Shown piece by piece: positions 1 through 10,570 of a DNA stretch of 64,000 nucleotides; the first letter of the stretch is position 1; every line of letters starts with the position of its first letter. The notes beneath the pieces were generated by a model, which saw only the letters and a list, made by a program, of their open reading frames with translations, ran no database searches and was not told the DNA's origin. The DNA is from Lunularia cruciata (lineage: Eukaryota; Streptophyta; Marchantiopsida; Lunulariales; Lunulariaceae), in NCBI GenBank assembly GCA_948567375.1, contig OX419755.1, forward strand, positions 5,957,001-6,021,000. The letters run 5' to 3'. The position numbers and the translations under genes are program-made.

Positions 1-495
1 TTAGAGAATGTCCCCAAAAATCCGAAACCTTCTCGAGGTTCCACTAAAGATTTGAAGGATCTCATTTAGAAATCTTATTGATATACTCTCCATTTGCGCC
101 AAGTGGGTATAGTCTTTTGGCTACTAAGTCTATCCAACACTATAGGATAAGCAAAATAAAACGTCCCACTTTTAAAATCCAAAATGAGATTTATACCAAG
201 TGTATTTCTGGACATATTTGTAACAATTGTACATAATCTTCTTGTTACGAAGTCTATTGAACACTAGATGATAAAAAAATAAAAATCTAAAACGATTTTA
301 AATCTATAGTGTGATATTCTCTATTTAACAGATATATACTTTGCTCATTACAGAGTCTATTGACACTATATAGTAAATAAAATATAACTTCTTTGTTTCG
401 GAATCTATATTGATATATACCATTTGCAATAAAGGTGTCTAGTCTCCTTACTATAGACTCTACTGGACACTATGTGATAAGCAAAATTAAAACAC
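1..495. repeat. Decayed tandem array, about 4 units of 102-124 bp
   Basis: A recurring core made of a 'gtctat(t)g' word followed by 'acactat..gataa.caaaataaaa' is seen near 125, 249, 353 and 455, so the spacing is about 124, 104 and 102 bp. Each unit also carries a 'gatata..catttgc' type segment before the core. The units differ at many positions, so the array is old. It is AT-rich and I see no coding capacity. It may continue to the left of the window. Confidence 0.55.
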
Positions 496-3400
496 TAGTG
501 GGCATAACCATTAAGAGGCGCGAGGTGCAACCTACTACTGGTATTAATGTAAATATGCTGAAGAACAATCACGACGAGAATGGACAACGAAGAAAGGTAC
601 CACTTGGGCATCGACGAGAAATAATTTCAATGAATAGAAACAACAGTCGATATCCTCATTCGCACGAATCCGCGCTGGATATGAAGCTTCATTCATTCTC
701 TCGACATGCAACGAGAAAACGTCCTCGGTCCATGGTCCGTCGAAGAATCCTGGGGGAATATTCCATGTCGTACGCCTGTCATCTTCTTCTAGCTAACCCA
801 CGGTACCCAGCGGTGGCGGGAGACACTCCCGTCCGTATCTCCGTATCACCGTCTTTCGCGCCTTGTCAAGGTTCACGCCGTCAACGTCCGTACCAATGCT
901 ACAGTGGATTGCAAGTTCGTTTACTTGTTGAACGGGGGAAGTTCTTTGTTCGACGAACCTGGAAGGGACGACCTATCAAATACAAAACGACTTATTCCTT
1001 GATCCCGGTTCTTGCACAACTGGTTTACAGTGCACAGAAACTGGTCACGCCATTTCTGATCCGGTTTACGGTTTGCAGAAACTGGTCAAGGTATTCCCCT
1101 TCTGACGCCACAGACCGTTCTAGTGCTCCGTGTAACCCGGCTCCTGCTTTAGTTAAAGTTTGCACATACGTATCAATCTTCAGAGTCTCTTGGTGTCTTC
1201 GGACCAAAGTGAAAGAAGAAACGGACGTTCCAATCGAATCGGATCGAATTGCCGTCTTGATTTGTCTTTCCGTGCATGTCGCACGCAAATGATGTCTGAA
1301 AACTTTTCTATTCCGATCTATGTTGTGTGCATTCTCTGCCTTCTTTTTAGATTCATGCTTTGTAATGATACAACTAAGAAAGCGACATACACCTGATGCG
1401 GTGACACTTTTTTTAGAGAGCAGTTGAGCTTTTAATTCATTGTGATCATGCCATCTGGGTTGTTTTACTTTGGTATAGACTGAGTAAATCTCAAAGTCTA
1501 TTTTGATAGTTCTGATTCCTGTTATTTCTAAAATGGGTTTGGATGCACCAAATTTGGGTTTAGCATAGGGTGATCTAAGAGCTAGCTTTGAAGAAGAAGT
1601 GGTGTCCCAGATTTGTAGGAGGTTGGTATAGTCATTTTTTGACTTAAGTTGTTGGGTCCAATGAAATGCTATATCGGAGGACCCAGCTAAGTCTTGGCTG
1701 CTGGGTAGTTTGAATATCATTTTGGCTCCTCTCAAAAGTCAGTAGGTGTGATCTCCTTTATAGCACATGTACTTAAGGTTTCACCACATTTATGGTCTTG
1801 GCTTTCAAGATCAGGTCAATATCCTCGTATCCTTAGCCACTCGCACTTAGGGATTTAAATTGAGTTTAACCTTCCGTACGTTGTTTTAGTTTTTCAGAAA
1901 CCAAAAACATATATCTATCTCAAATAAAATTCGCAATATGAAGGCCTCTCTCTAACTATCTTGTGAATATTTGAGAAACATCCAAATCTTATGAGTAATT
2001 GTAGCCGCACATGACTACATCAAAATTAAAAAGTACCCAGAAATAAGATGGGATGATATAATATCAACTGAGAAATAGGATGTAATGTATTCCTTTGAGT
2101 AGAAAATCCTCTAGAGGACTACGATACTACAGATAGTTTGTACTCCAAATGTTCAGGACGGAAGAAGTACGTACGGGGCACCATATTTACGTATGGAAAT
2201 CGTAATTCCCAGTATCGATGCGAGTCACGATTTTCTCGGGACCGCATGGCAGAAGACGAAAACCAGACACTGCACGCAAGGACATAAAGATGTCTAATCG
2301 ATTGAATACACAGACATTTAAATCTCGGTAATGAAATCTCCCAATGATTTGATCACTGGCATTACTCCCGCGTTCCGCACGGTTTTAAGATTGTGATCAG
2401 GCCATTGCATGGATGTTGATACTACGGTGATCGGACTTATTAGGCGGTTCCCTTTCCTGCTCGCGAGCCTCGTCACAGACGATTGGACAGAACCCCGTCT
2501 CCTTTTGCATTTCAGGCGGCTGTGTCCTCTGTCAGCCAATCGTCACAGAGGAGGAAATAAGTGACATTCTCATATTATGAAAACAAATTGTCTCGTGTGT
2601 TCTGTCACCTCTCTGTCGTGATCTGTCGCTTGTCAGTGGAGATTGACATAAATCTTGTACCTTGGATCGGTTCGAGGATTCAGTACTATCGGTAGCTGAG
2701 TTACTCCAAGTTACCTCCAACGCTCCAATTTCCTTGCAGTCAAGAGCGACGTACGGAGCGCTGTTGTTAGCAGACGAACCATTAGGCCAAGGCACGTGAA
2801 TGCTAAAAGGAACATTGTAATATCCGGCAGGGGGACACGACTATTGGATACAATAATGCTGACATGTGTGTACTGTGAACGATCCAAGTTCCTACGGAGG
2901 TGCAAATGCAGCTGACATCTGTCGGTGATGTATGTAGGACGGGGGCCCCGTCTTTGCAGATTGGGGGTCGAGACCGGAAGAGCATGAGTAGATTAAACAA
3001 GAACCGCGTCCGAAGAGAGCGCAGCTCTTGTATTTACAACGCGAAAACGCTCTTTAGATCACTGTAGAGAATAAGAATATGGATACTGCCATTGGTTGGA
3101 TAAGTCCAGCGATGGACAGCAATATTAGGAAGGATGTACAGCAATATTAGGAATTAGCAGCGATTGGGGGTTGAAGGCCTCAGATTCTTGGAATTGATTG
3201 CGGTAGTAAACTTGGAAAGTTGCACGTAGACTTCCTCTGAACTAACCGCCAAACATGACATTCAAGTGTCCAGCTAGTCAGTCCAACGGAGTTCCGAAGT
3301 CACAGGCTTGTCAGAGTGATTGGGGAGATTAGCGTTAACTGCGACCGGGAAAATACAGGAGAACAAACCGCCAAAAACGAAAGTACAACTCGCCCTCGTC

Positions 3401-4508
3401 AATCCTGGGGTGTAAGGCATCTGTTAAGGTAATTCTTCAATCTCAGTAGAGTTTTACTTTATTGAAGGCGGTCGACAGCGGGAGGTCGAATGTACCGATC
3501 GGGAATCTGTTCGGGAGGAATATGGATCTCATGAAGCGCATTCTACTGTGAACTATGTCATTATGCAGCAACGCGATTTCCACCTTTGGGTAAGATCCAG
3601 TGCAAGCATTTCCTCACTGATGACCTGAGACAAAACTGCCGGTCTGTTTCTAAATTGTGAACTTCTTCATCCAGGCTTGAAGGAGAGGCGGTACGCGCCA
3701 GTCAACCCAAAGCCACTTTCCTGCTAACACTTTCAAACTAGTCCTGATGTCATTCGGACACTAGCGGGCCCTACCATGAAGACGAAGGAATCGAGCAGAG
3801 TAGTAAGTTAGGGATTTGACCCGAATCATCAGCTGCAGTTTACGGGGCAGGTTTTCGAGTCAATTTTGTCCCTACGGCTGGAACTGAAGGCGAAGAGGCC
3901 TGCCTGCACATTTTGAAGAACACCAGTGAAAAACCACGAAGATTAGCGAGGCTGGTTGAGTTGATTGTATAGAGCCTGCCCAGTGCTGGCTCACAGGCTA
4001 ATCTTATGACAGTTTCATTTGCATTTTGTGCACGACGAGCATTAAAGCAAGAAAGCGCGTAGAGAGCTCAGTCGTTGGTTCGTACCCGTCAAAAAGAGCC
4101 CTCTCGGTAAACCACCCTTGCTTTTGCGTTCCAGACTGCGTGGCGATGATGAGCCAAGATTGGCAATGCTTCTCTTCGACCAAGTTGAAGTCGACTTGTA
4201 TGTGCAGTTGAAATATCAGATTTTCAATAGTTCCAAGTGAGGTGAACGGTAAGGGAGGGAAGGACATGAGGCTGTAAGATGGTTGATTTGAGGGGGGGTT
4301 GATGGCAGATCTTAATTGCAAAGGAAGAGTGAGATTCAAGTGACAGAAAATCATTTCGATTCGCGAAAACCGAGAATGTGAGAAGTTTGGGAACTGGCAC
4401 CCCCAGCCAGCAGTTGTTGTGGAATCTTTGTAACTCTGATGCATGAATATAGCATAGAGCCTAAATTTTCGGATATTTTTCGCCGCTCGTGAACCCGGTG
4501 AGGTCAAA
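496..4508. other. Intergenic, no recognisable gene
   Basis: This stretch has near-balanced base composition and several open frames, none of which I recognise. The longest plus-strand frame (435-1292, 285 codons) is Arg/Ser-rich with no domain and overlaps the tandem array, so it is probably chance. A minus-strand frame of 236 codons (1735 to 1025) has a more protein-like first 120 residues with mixed hydrophobic and charged segments, then loses that character near 1380. It could be a remnant exon or an old insertion. The last few hundred bases should hold the promoter and 5' UTR of the U-box gene, but I could not place a convincing TATA box. Confidence 0.4.
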
Positions 4509-7500
4509 ATGTTGATAGAGTTGATACCGATAGGCACGGTGCTAGCCGTATTGACGACGCAGGTGCTGGAGACTGCCGTAGCCGCCCAAGATGTTCTGAT
4601 CGAGAAAGAAAGCTTCAGGTTATTGTCAAATTATTTGCAGGACTTTCAACCGTTGCTGGTCGAACTCAGACGACGCGAGTTGAAAGACTCCCCAGCAGTC
4701 AGAACTGCTCTCGAGTCTCTCCAGGAAGATCTCAAGAAGGCCCGAGCTCTGATCGATAATTGTACCAGCAAGCCAAAGATGTATCTGCTGGTGAATTGTC
4801 GTTCGATAGTTAGAGAAGCGCAGCAGATTACTCGTAATTTGGGGAAGTCCTTGGAACTTTTGGCCCTGGCAAGCGCTGAAGTTGCGGGGGATATCAGCAT
4901 GAATGTAGGCAGACTAAAAGAGCAGATGATCAATGCCGAGTTCCAGACTTCAGAATCCAAGCTACATGTGATCAATAAGCTTGAACAAGGTTTACGGGAG
5001 CATAGGACTGATCAAGGTTTTGCCAATGACCTGCTGCTAGAAATTGCCAGAGCCGTGGGAATTCCAGTGTATCCCTCGGAGATCAGAAAAGAGATGTTGA
5101 GCTTTAAGAAGGAAAAAGAAGAAGCGGCGCTGCGAAAGGAGCGCGAGGAAGAAGCATTCATGGAGCAGGTCATCACACTCCTCTCGAGAGCCGACTCTTC
5201 CTACCTTCCGGAGTCCTTGCAACAGATGTACTGGGAGCAGGCAGAAAGCTTGAGAAACACGGTCAACACCACGGAACTGATGAAACCTCTGAAGTCATTC
5301 GTATGTCCACTAAAACAGGAAGTAATGGAGAATCCTGTTAGTATCGTGACCGGATCCTGTTTTGAGCGCTCTGCTATAACGGCGTGGTTTGCAGAGGGAC
5401 ATACAACTGATCCAGTTACTAACGAAGAACTGGATGATAGGACTTTAAGGCCAAACATTCCAATCAGGCAATCGATAGAGGAATGGCAGGAACGTAACGA
5501 TTACATAGGTATACAGAAGGCGAAGACCATGTTGAATTCTGGCCGCGAAAGTGAACAAAAAGCTGGCCTTGGCGTATTGGTCGAGCTCTGCGAGAAGAAC
5601 AGAAGGAACAAAGATTGGATTGCAGCAGAGGGCCTCGTGGCTGATATTGTGTATGCTTTGAAATCCTCCAACCAAGATGTAAAGCGGGGAAGCTTATCCG
5701 CTCTTTTCGCAGTGGTACAGAACAACAGTAGTAATCAAGTACGAAACCACTCTAAACTACTAGAGAAACACATACCAGTATAATAGTAATGGTTGTCATT
5801 ATTTCTCTCAATTTTATAGATAGCATCCACTGCAAGCTCATTGTATGTGATCTAGATTTGGATATAGGTTGGTGTCCAGATGAAATGTCAGAGTCAGTCC
5901 GGTCAGACGTGGGAATGGAACTGGGCTGTTTACAACGGGTTCGATAATTCATCACTCAATAGGTTGGTGTCCAGCCCTGGGACTGGAGCTGATGGTCTGA
6001 TGTCTCCTTAAACTTCAGGAAGTTGACATTGTGCCTCGTCGTTCAGGAGTTACTAGCAAACGCGGGTGGCCTGGATTTGATAGTTCGTTGCTTGGGACGA
6101 GAAGCGAGTATTGCTAAAGCAGCTACCGCATTGCTCTTAGAATTACTGGAAGGGAATGCAAGCATGAGTCTCAAAATTGGTCAGCAGCGTAGTGCCATTT
6201 TGCTGTTGGTAACTCAACTCAATAGCAAAGACGCAGAGGCTGCGCAGCTTGCAAGATTTACTTTGGACAAGCTCTGTAGCGAAAATGATAACGTTGTAGG
6301 GATGGCCGCAGCCAACTGGTGTTCACCACTCGTGCGGTGCTTGAGCGAAGGTAAGTTTCTTAATCTCGTCGTGATGATTCTGATGAAGGATTGACCTCTT
6401 TACAAGTCGCTCGCAGAATTGATCTAATAGTCACATGTTCTGGTAAAGTGTTTTGAGGAGTGTTCCTGAGGAATGCATATATTTTCTCATCTTATTATAT
6501 CTTGCTAACTTCATACTTTCGTATGAGTAAGACTAAGGTGCACGTTGAGAAATCGCACCTGTCTTGCGTGGACCAGATTCCTATGACCTTAAAGAAGGGT
6601 GTATTTGCAATAACGTGAGTGTATATCGGATTGATTCAGGCAAAGACGATTCCACGAAGGTGGTCATGGCCAATGCACTCGCGAAGCTGAAACTCACTGA
6701 TGAAGCGTTGACAACTTTAGCTGAACTTCATGTTATACCGCCCCTTGTTAAAATGATGGAGATGGGAAAATTGGAGACGAAGTTGGCAGGATTAAAAGCT
6801 GTGCAAAGCCTCTGTTCACACAGAACAATCAAGTCTTGCATAGCTAAGGCAGGAGGAATGCCCATAGTGCTGAACCATCTATGCTCGGGGATGTCTCCTG
6901 CTATGGTGAGGGAGAGTGCGGCTATCGTTTTAGATACTGTAGCTGAAAAGGACGGAATAGAATTTTTTGTGGACGCTCACGGAGATCGAATGGATGAAGC
7001 GCAGACGGTTGAGGGCCTTCTTTATGTTCACGAAAATTCCTCGAACTTTCCCGTCATACAAAGACATGTTCTACATACTTTGCTGGGCCTTCTTTCACCT
7101 CCAGATGCAAAGCAAATTAGGGAAGCAATGAGGAGCTTGCGTGGGATATCAATGCTATTGCCTTTCATCGAGGGATCAGATCGAGATGTTCGAGATTGTG
7201 CTGTACAGATACTCTTTCTCCTTTCGGGTAGCGGCGGATCGGAGATTGCCGAGTACATGCAGAGCAAAAACAAATTCCGGGCTCTTCTGAGCATGCTTCA
7301 CATCAGCATGGCAGAGGAAGTACAAGTGGCAGCAGCTGGGATACTGGTCAACTTGCCATCACATGATCCGGCTGTCACGGAAGCTTTAGTAGCGGCAGAA
7401 GCTATACCACCACTGGTCGAGTTGCTCAACACGGGAACCCCAAAGGTAAAGGAAGCTGCTGTAGATGCGTTGGTACGGTTTACAGACCCTTCAAAAGTTG

Positions 7501-8120
7501 AGATGCAACTGGCTGTTGCGGGTCTGAATGTGCATCCTCTGCTTATACGGACAATGTATTCAGGGACTGTCAAGAGCAAGGCAAGGGCTGCCAATGCTTT
7601 GAGAAATTTCTCCTTAAGCACCGCGTCCCTGAGTGTAGAGCCTGATTTAGTGTGCGCGTGCATCAAATTGAGATCTGCACGAAGTCCAAAATGTAAGGTC
7701 CATAGCGGTAAGTGTGATGCGAAGACAACTTTCTGTATAGTGGAGGCTGATGCTGTTTCAGGGCTTATTGCTCTATTAAATGAGGATCGGGGCTTGGCTG
7801 CTGAAGCTGCTGTCGAAGCCTTGGAAACTTTAGTTAGTGAGGATGAAACTCTTCAATCTGGAGCCCAGTTGTTACATAGTTCTGAAGGAATCAGTCCTCT
7901 GTTAGACATTCTCACTGAAGGTACAGCCGAATTAAAAGAAAAAACAATTAGGTTAGTGGAGAGGATCTTTTTAGCCAGAGGGATGAGAGAGATCTATGGG
8001 ATCAGGTCTCGAATCCCCCTTGTAGCTCTTGCCACCTACGGTAGTCACAGCATGAGAAAGAGTGCTGCCAAAGTGCTGGCTCAGCTACAGTATATTCATG
8101 AAGTTTCCACTTATTATTGA
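4509..8120 (+). CDS. U-box / ARM-repeat E3 ubiquitin ligase, PUB42/43/44-like, three exons
   Basis: Exons are 4509-5738, 6047-6350 and 6640-8120 (stop TGA 8118-8120). They join in frame to 3012 coding bases, 1004 aa. Residues about 1-250 are the helical N-terminal region of this plant class, with a charged, coiled-coil-prone stretch at 195-222. The U-box is at about 264-335 (FVCPLKQEVMENPV, a TDPVTNEEL segment, an I-EW end). U-box proteins bind E2 enzymes through this RING-like fold without zinc and transfer ubiquitin. The remainder is armadillo-type helical repeats (ANAGGLDLIVR, AAEAIPPLVELL and similar) that would bind substrates; family members are cytosolic or membrane-associated. The start is chosen because residues 2-30 match the typical family N-terminus and a nearby in-frame upstream ATG is not evident. 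The length matches the long family members of about 1000 aa. No frameshift or stop is seen; all four splice sites are GT/AG. The exact Arabidopsis orthologue cannot be named from sequence alone. Confidence 0.9.
5739..6046 (+). other. Intron 1 of the U-box gene (phase 0)
   Basis: The donor is caa|GTACGA at 5738/5739 and the acceptor is gttCAG|gag at 6046/6047. Joining gives Asn-Gln-Glu-Leu-Leu and restores continuous ARM-repeat sequence, while reading through the donor gives a short tail and a stop at 5781. The intron contains a duplicated word, 'aggttggtgtccag', near 5866 and 5960. Confidence 0.85.
6351..6639 (+). other. Intron 2 of the U-box gene (phase 1)
   Basis: The donor is gcgaag|GTAAGT, a consensus plant donor, and the acceptor is tgattCAG|gc. 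The split codon makes Gly, and the ARM-repeat reading frame continues with KDDSTKVVMANAL. Reading through the donor ends at a stop by 6394. Confidence 0.87.
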
Positions 8121-10440
8121 TCAGATCAGCAAAGTCGCGGATATACTCTACTGACTACTGGTAGTCATTCTCGCATCTTAAGTCGTGGGTTGGTCTGTAC
8201 TCTTTGTTAGCGCTCTACAACTGACTTTGTTGTACATTAGCCATAGAATAGTATGCCTGCAGGCCATCACTGTGCATTTTTTCCAGGATATATTAGTCAA
8301 ACAATAAGGCCATCATTATCTTCGCGCATGCGGCAAGTCGAGGATTGCACCTGACTCGAAACAGGTACGGAAATCTTCTTATGATTTTCTTCTGTCTTTT
8401 CAGCCGGTATACCTACTGAACTGCCATGCACACTCGCGCTCATACTCACTCGGCATTCGGTTTAGTTTCCTTGCTCTCAGAATTTCTCCACCACCAGAGG
8501 AAATTGCTCAATTCCCTTCCTCGGGAGCAGTATTACGCGTGGCAGAAGCTGCCGAGAAATAGCTCTTCTCGTCAGAAACAAAAATTGGCAGACTTGAGGA
8601 TTTTGGGACACGGTTTTTCTTGTGGTGATGAGTCTGCGGTCTTTCAGCATGTCTCGAACTCCAAGTAATGCACATGACCTCCACAATTCTCGAACGAAGT
8701 TTTGGGGACCGGTCGTGTTAACTCAAAAAACGCAAGACCTGAGGACTTGGATCCAAATTGAAGAATTTGCCACAAGTTAGTTTACAGTAGGCAGTTTCTC
8801 CATTTCGAGCAATTCGGGCTTCTTTCGAGTGAGAGGAGCACGGAATCTTATAAAAGCTTTCTTGCACATCTTAATATTTTCTCTACACTGGTGCCGTATC
8901 GATCCGAGCATGGGTACTATCAAAGTGCAGAATAAGCTTATTTTGCTGATGAGATACGCACTGACTACCCCGGTACAAGCATACTTTTGTAATTTAACAG
9001 ACATACACCCCTTATTGCTGGACAGCCATCCGAGTTCTGAATAGCTCCACTCCTTCAACTCACACGCTTATAAGTTGACGGTTTCGAGTGAAGGAAGCAG
9101 AATAAGCTGAAGGAAATACCTCCGCAGACGAGACGCTGTGTTTGTCCTCGGGACTTTGGTCTCAGAGAATGCTATCAATGAAGCAACATCCTGAATGAAG
9201 GACGTTCTGTTTCCCCGTTCAAAAGTCTGCAGCAGCCAAAGAGTCATCTCCAACATGCCCTCTCTCGAAGCCCTGGCCGGTATCCCTCTTGCCCGAATAC
9301 AGTACGAAGCTTCTTCCGAAGCTTCTACAGTCCGGTTGAGGGACGCGAATTTCCACTTCCTGCAGGTACAGGGACCCTTCCAGGATAAAAGCTTACCCTG
9401 TTGTCAACGGCCAATCAAGAGGTTCTTTTCATTCTGACACAAAGTTAACCAGAACTGTATCTCACGTGGAAAACAGAGGAATTCAACTCGGCAATCCGGA
9501 GAGCGGCAGGTACGGTGTTTCCTCGTGGTCAGTGTATGCCCGGTCTATGTAGTTTGTGAAACACGTAAAGTAGGGAGTTACACGAGTTTTGTTGGTCTTC
9601 TTTACATGTTTATACACTACCTTTTATTTTATTTTATCGTGGAGCATTTTTCTCTCTCAACTGATAGATTATAAAAGGTAGAAAAGCATCCCAAAAGGGG
9701 ATAGAATGAAATATCTTTTAAGAGAAATTAAGAGAAATCTAAATTTCGTAAGATATAAATTGTTAAATAGGAAGACTGCCATACGTGTGAGTAAACTGCG
9801 TCAAGCGGCTGCATTCCTTCCTCGAGGGTATTGGACAAGAGTAAATTCGTTTACTGCACAGTTGGAAGTGTTCTATTAAGTGAGTCCCTACGGTGTATAA
9901 AGAATTTTTTTCAGTTGACTAATGAGTGTAAGTAATGATAAGATCCAAAAGTCTTCACAACTGTATTGGAATAATTCTTCTAAGTTTGTGGTTTCTCATC
10001 ATGATATAAACATGGTTGGTCAACATAGATCATGAAGTGACATGGGCAGATAACGGTCCACTTAAGGTTAGTACTCTTTTGTTATAAATTCCAGGCCTCC
10101 TATAAATGTCAATTATTTCATATCATCCTAATTGTAGTGTTTAATATGGTTGGATCGTTTCTTCTGACAGGCTGGCGTCTTTATCATATTTGCAGAATTA
10201 TCTTTATGAAGACATATGTATATAATGTCATAATCTATGAGGCAGATAAAGAGAGAAAAGGGCGACCGCTAAGAAAACGAGAAGGATGAGAGAAGGATGG
10301 GAAGACCCCATGAAGCCAACAAGGGAGAGACAAAAAAGGTAAAATGTGGCTAAGCCTCAATAGAGTCTATACAAGAAATCTGCCCTACAGCACCTAAGAT
10401 ATCCGAGCTATGCAAGTAGTATGGTCTACAAATAACGGGA
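8121..10440. other. Downstream of the U-box gene; no confident gene
   Basis: The first few hundred bases should be the 3' UTR. An 80-codon plus frame at 8426-8668 has no recognisable domain. At 9255 an ATG opens a GC-richer 37-codon frame (MPSLEALAGIPLARIQYEAS...) that meets a possible donor, ctgcag|GTACAG, at 9365/9366. It has the look of a first exon, but no continuation was found. After about 9550 the sequence becomes AT-rich and I see nothing. Confidence 0.35.
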
Positions 10441-10570
10441 GCATCCAAAGAAGCATCACCTAGTGTGATTGCTCTCCTCTGAATTGCAACAGCCATTGCC
10501 ATCAACGGGAACATCCAAAGAAGCATCTAAAGAAGCATCACCTAGTGTGATTGCTTTCCTTTGGATTGCA
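10441..10570. repeat. Direct repeat at the 3' end of the LINE
   Basis: The segment 'aagaagcatcacctagtgtg' plus 'attgct(c/t)tcct' and a following 'ttgca' occurs at about 10450-10488 and again at about 10530-10570. The preceding 'ggga(g/a)catccaaagaagcatc' is also duplicated. It lies in the C-terminal coding end or 3' tail of the minus-strand LINE, so it is probably a duplication within the element. Confidence 0.6.

Noticed and set aside
435-1292. 285-codon plus-strand open frame as a gene
   Set aside because: Its start lies in the decayed tandem array, its composition is Arg/Ser-rich without domain structure, and it overlaps other open frames on the opposite strand.
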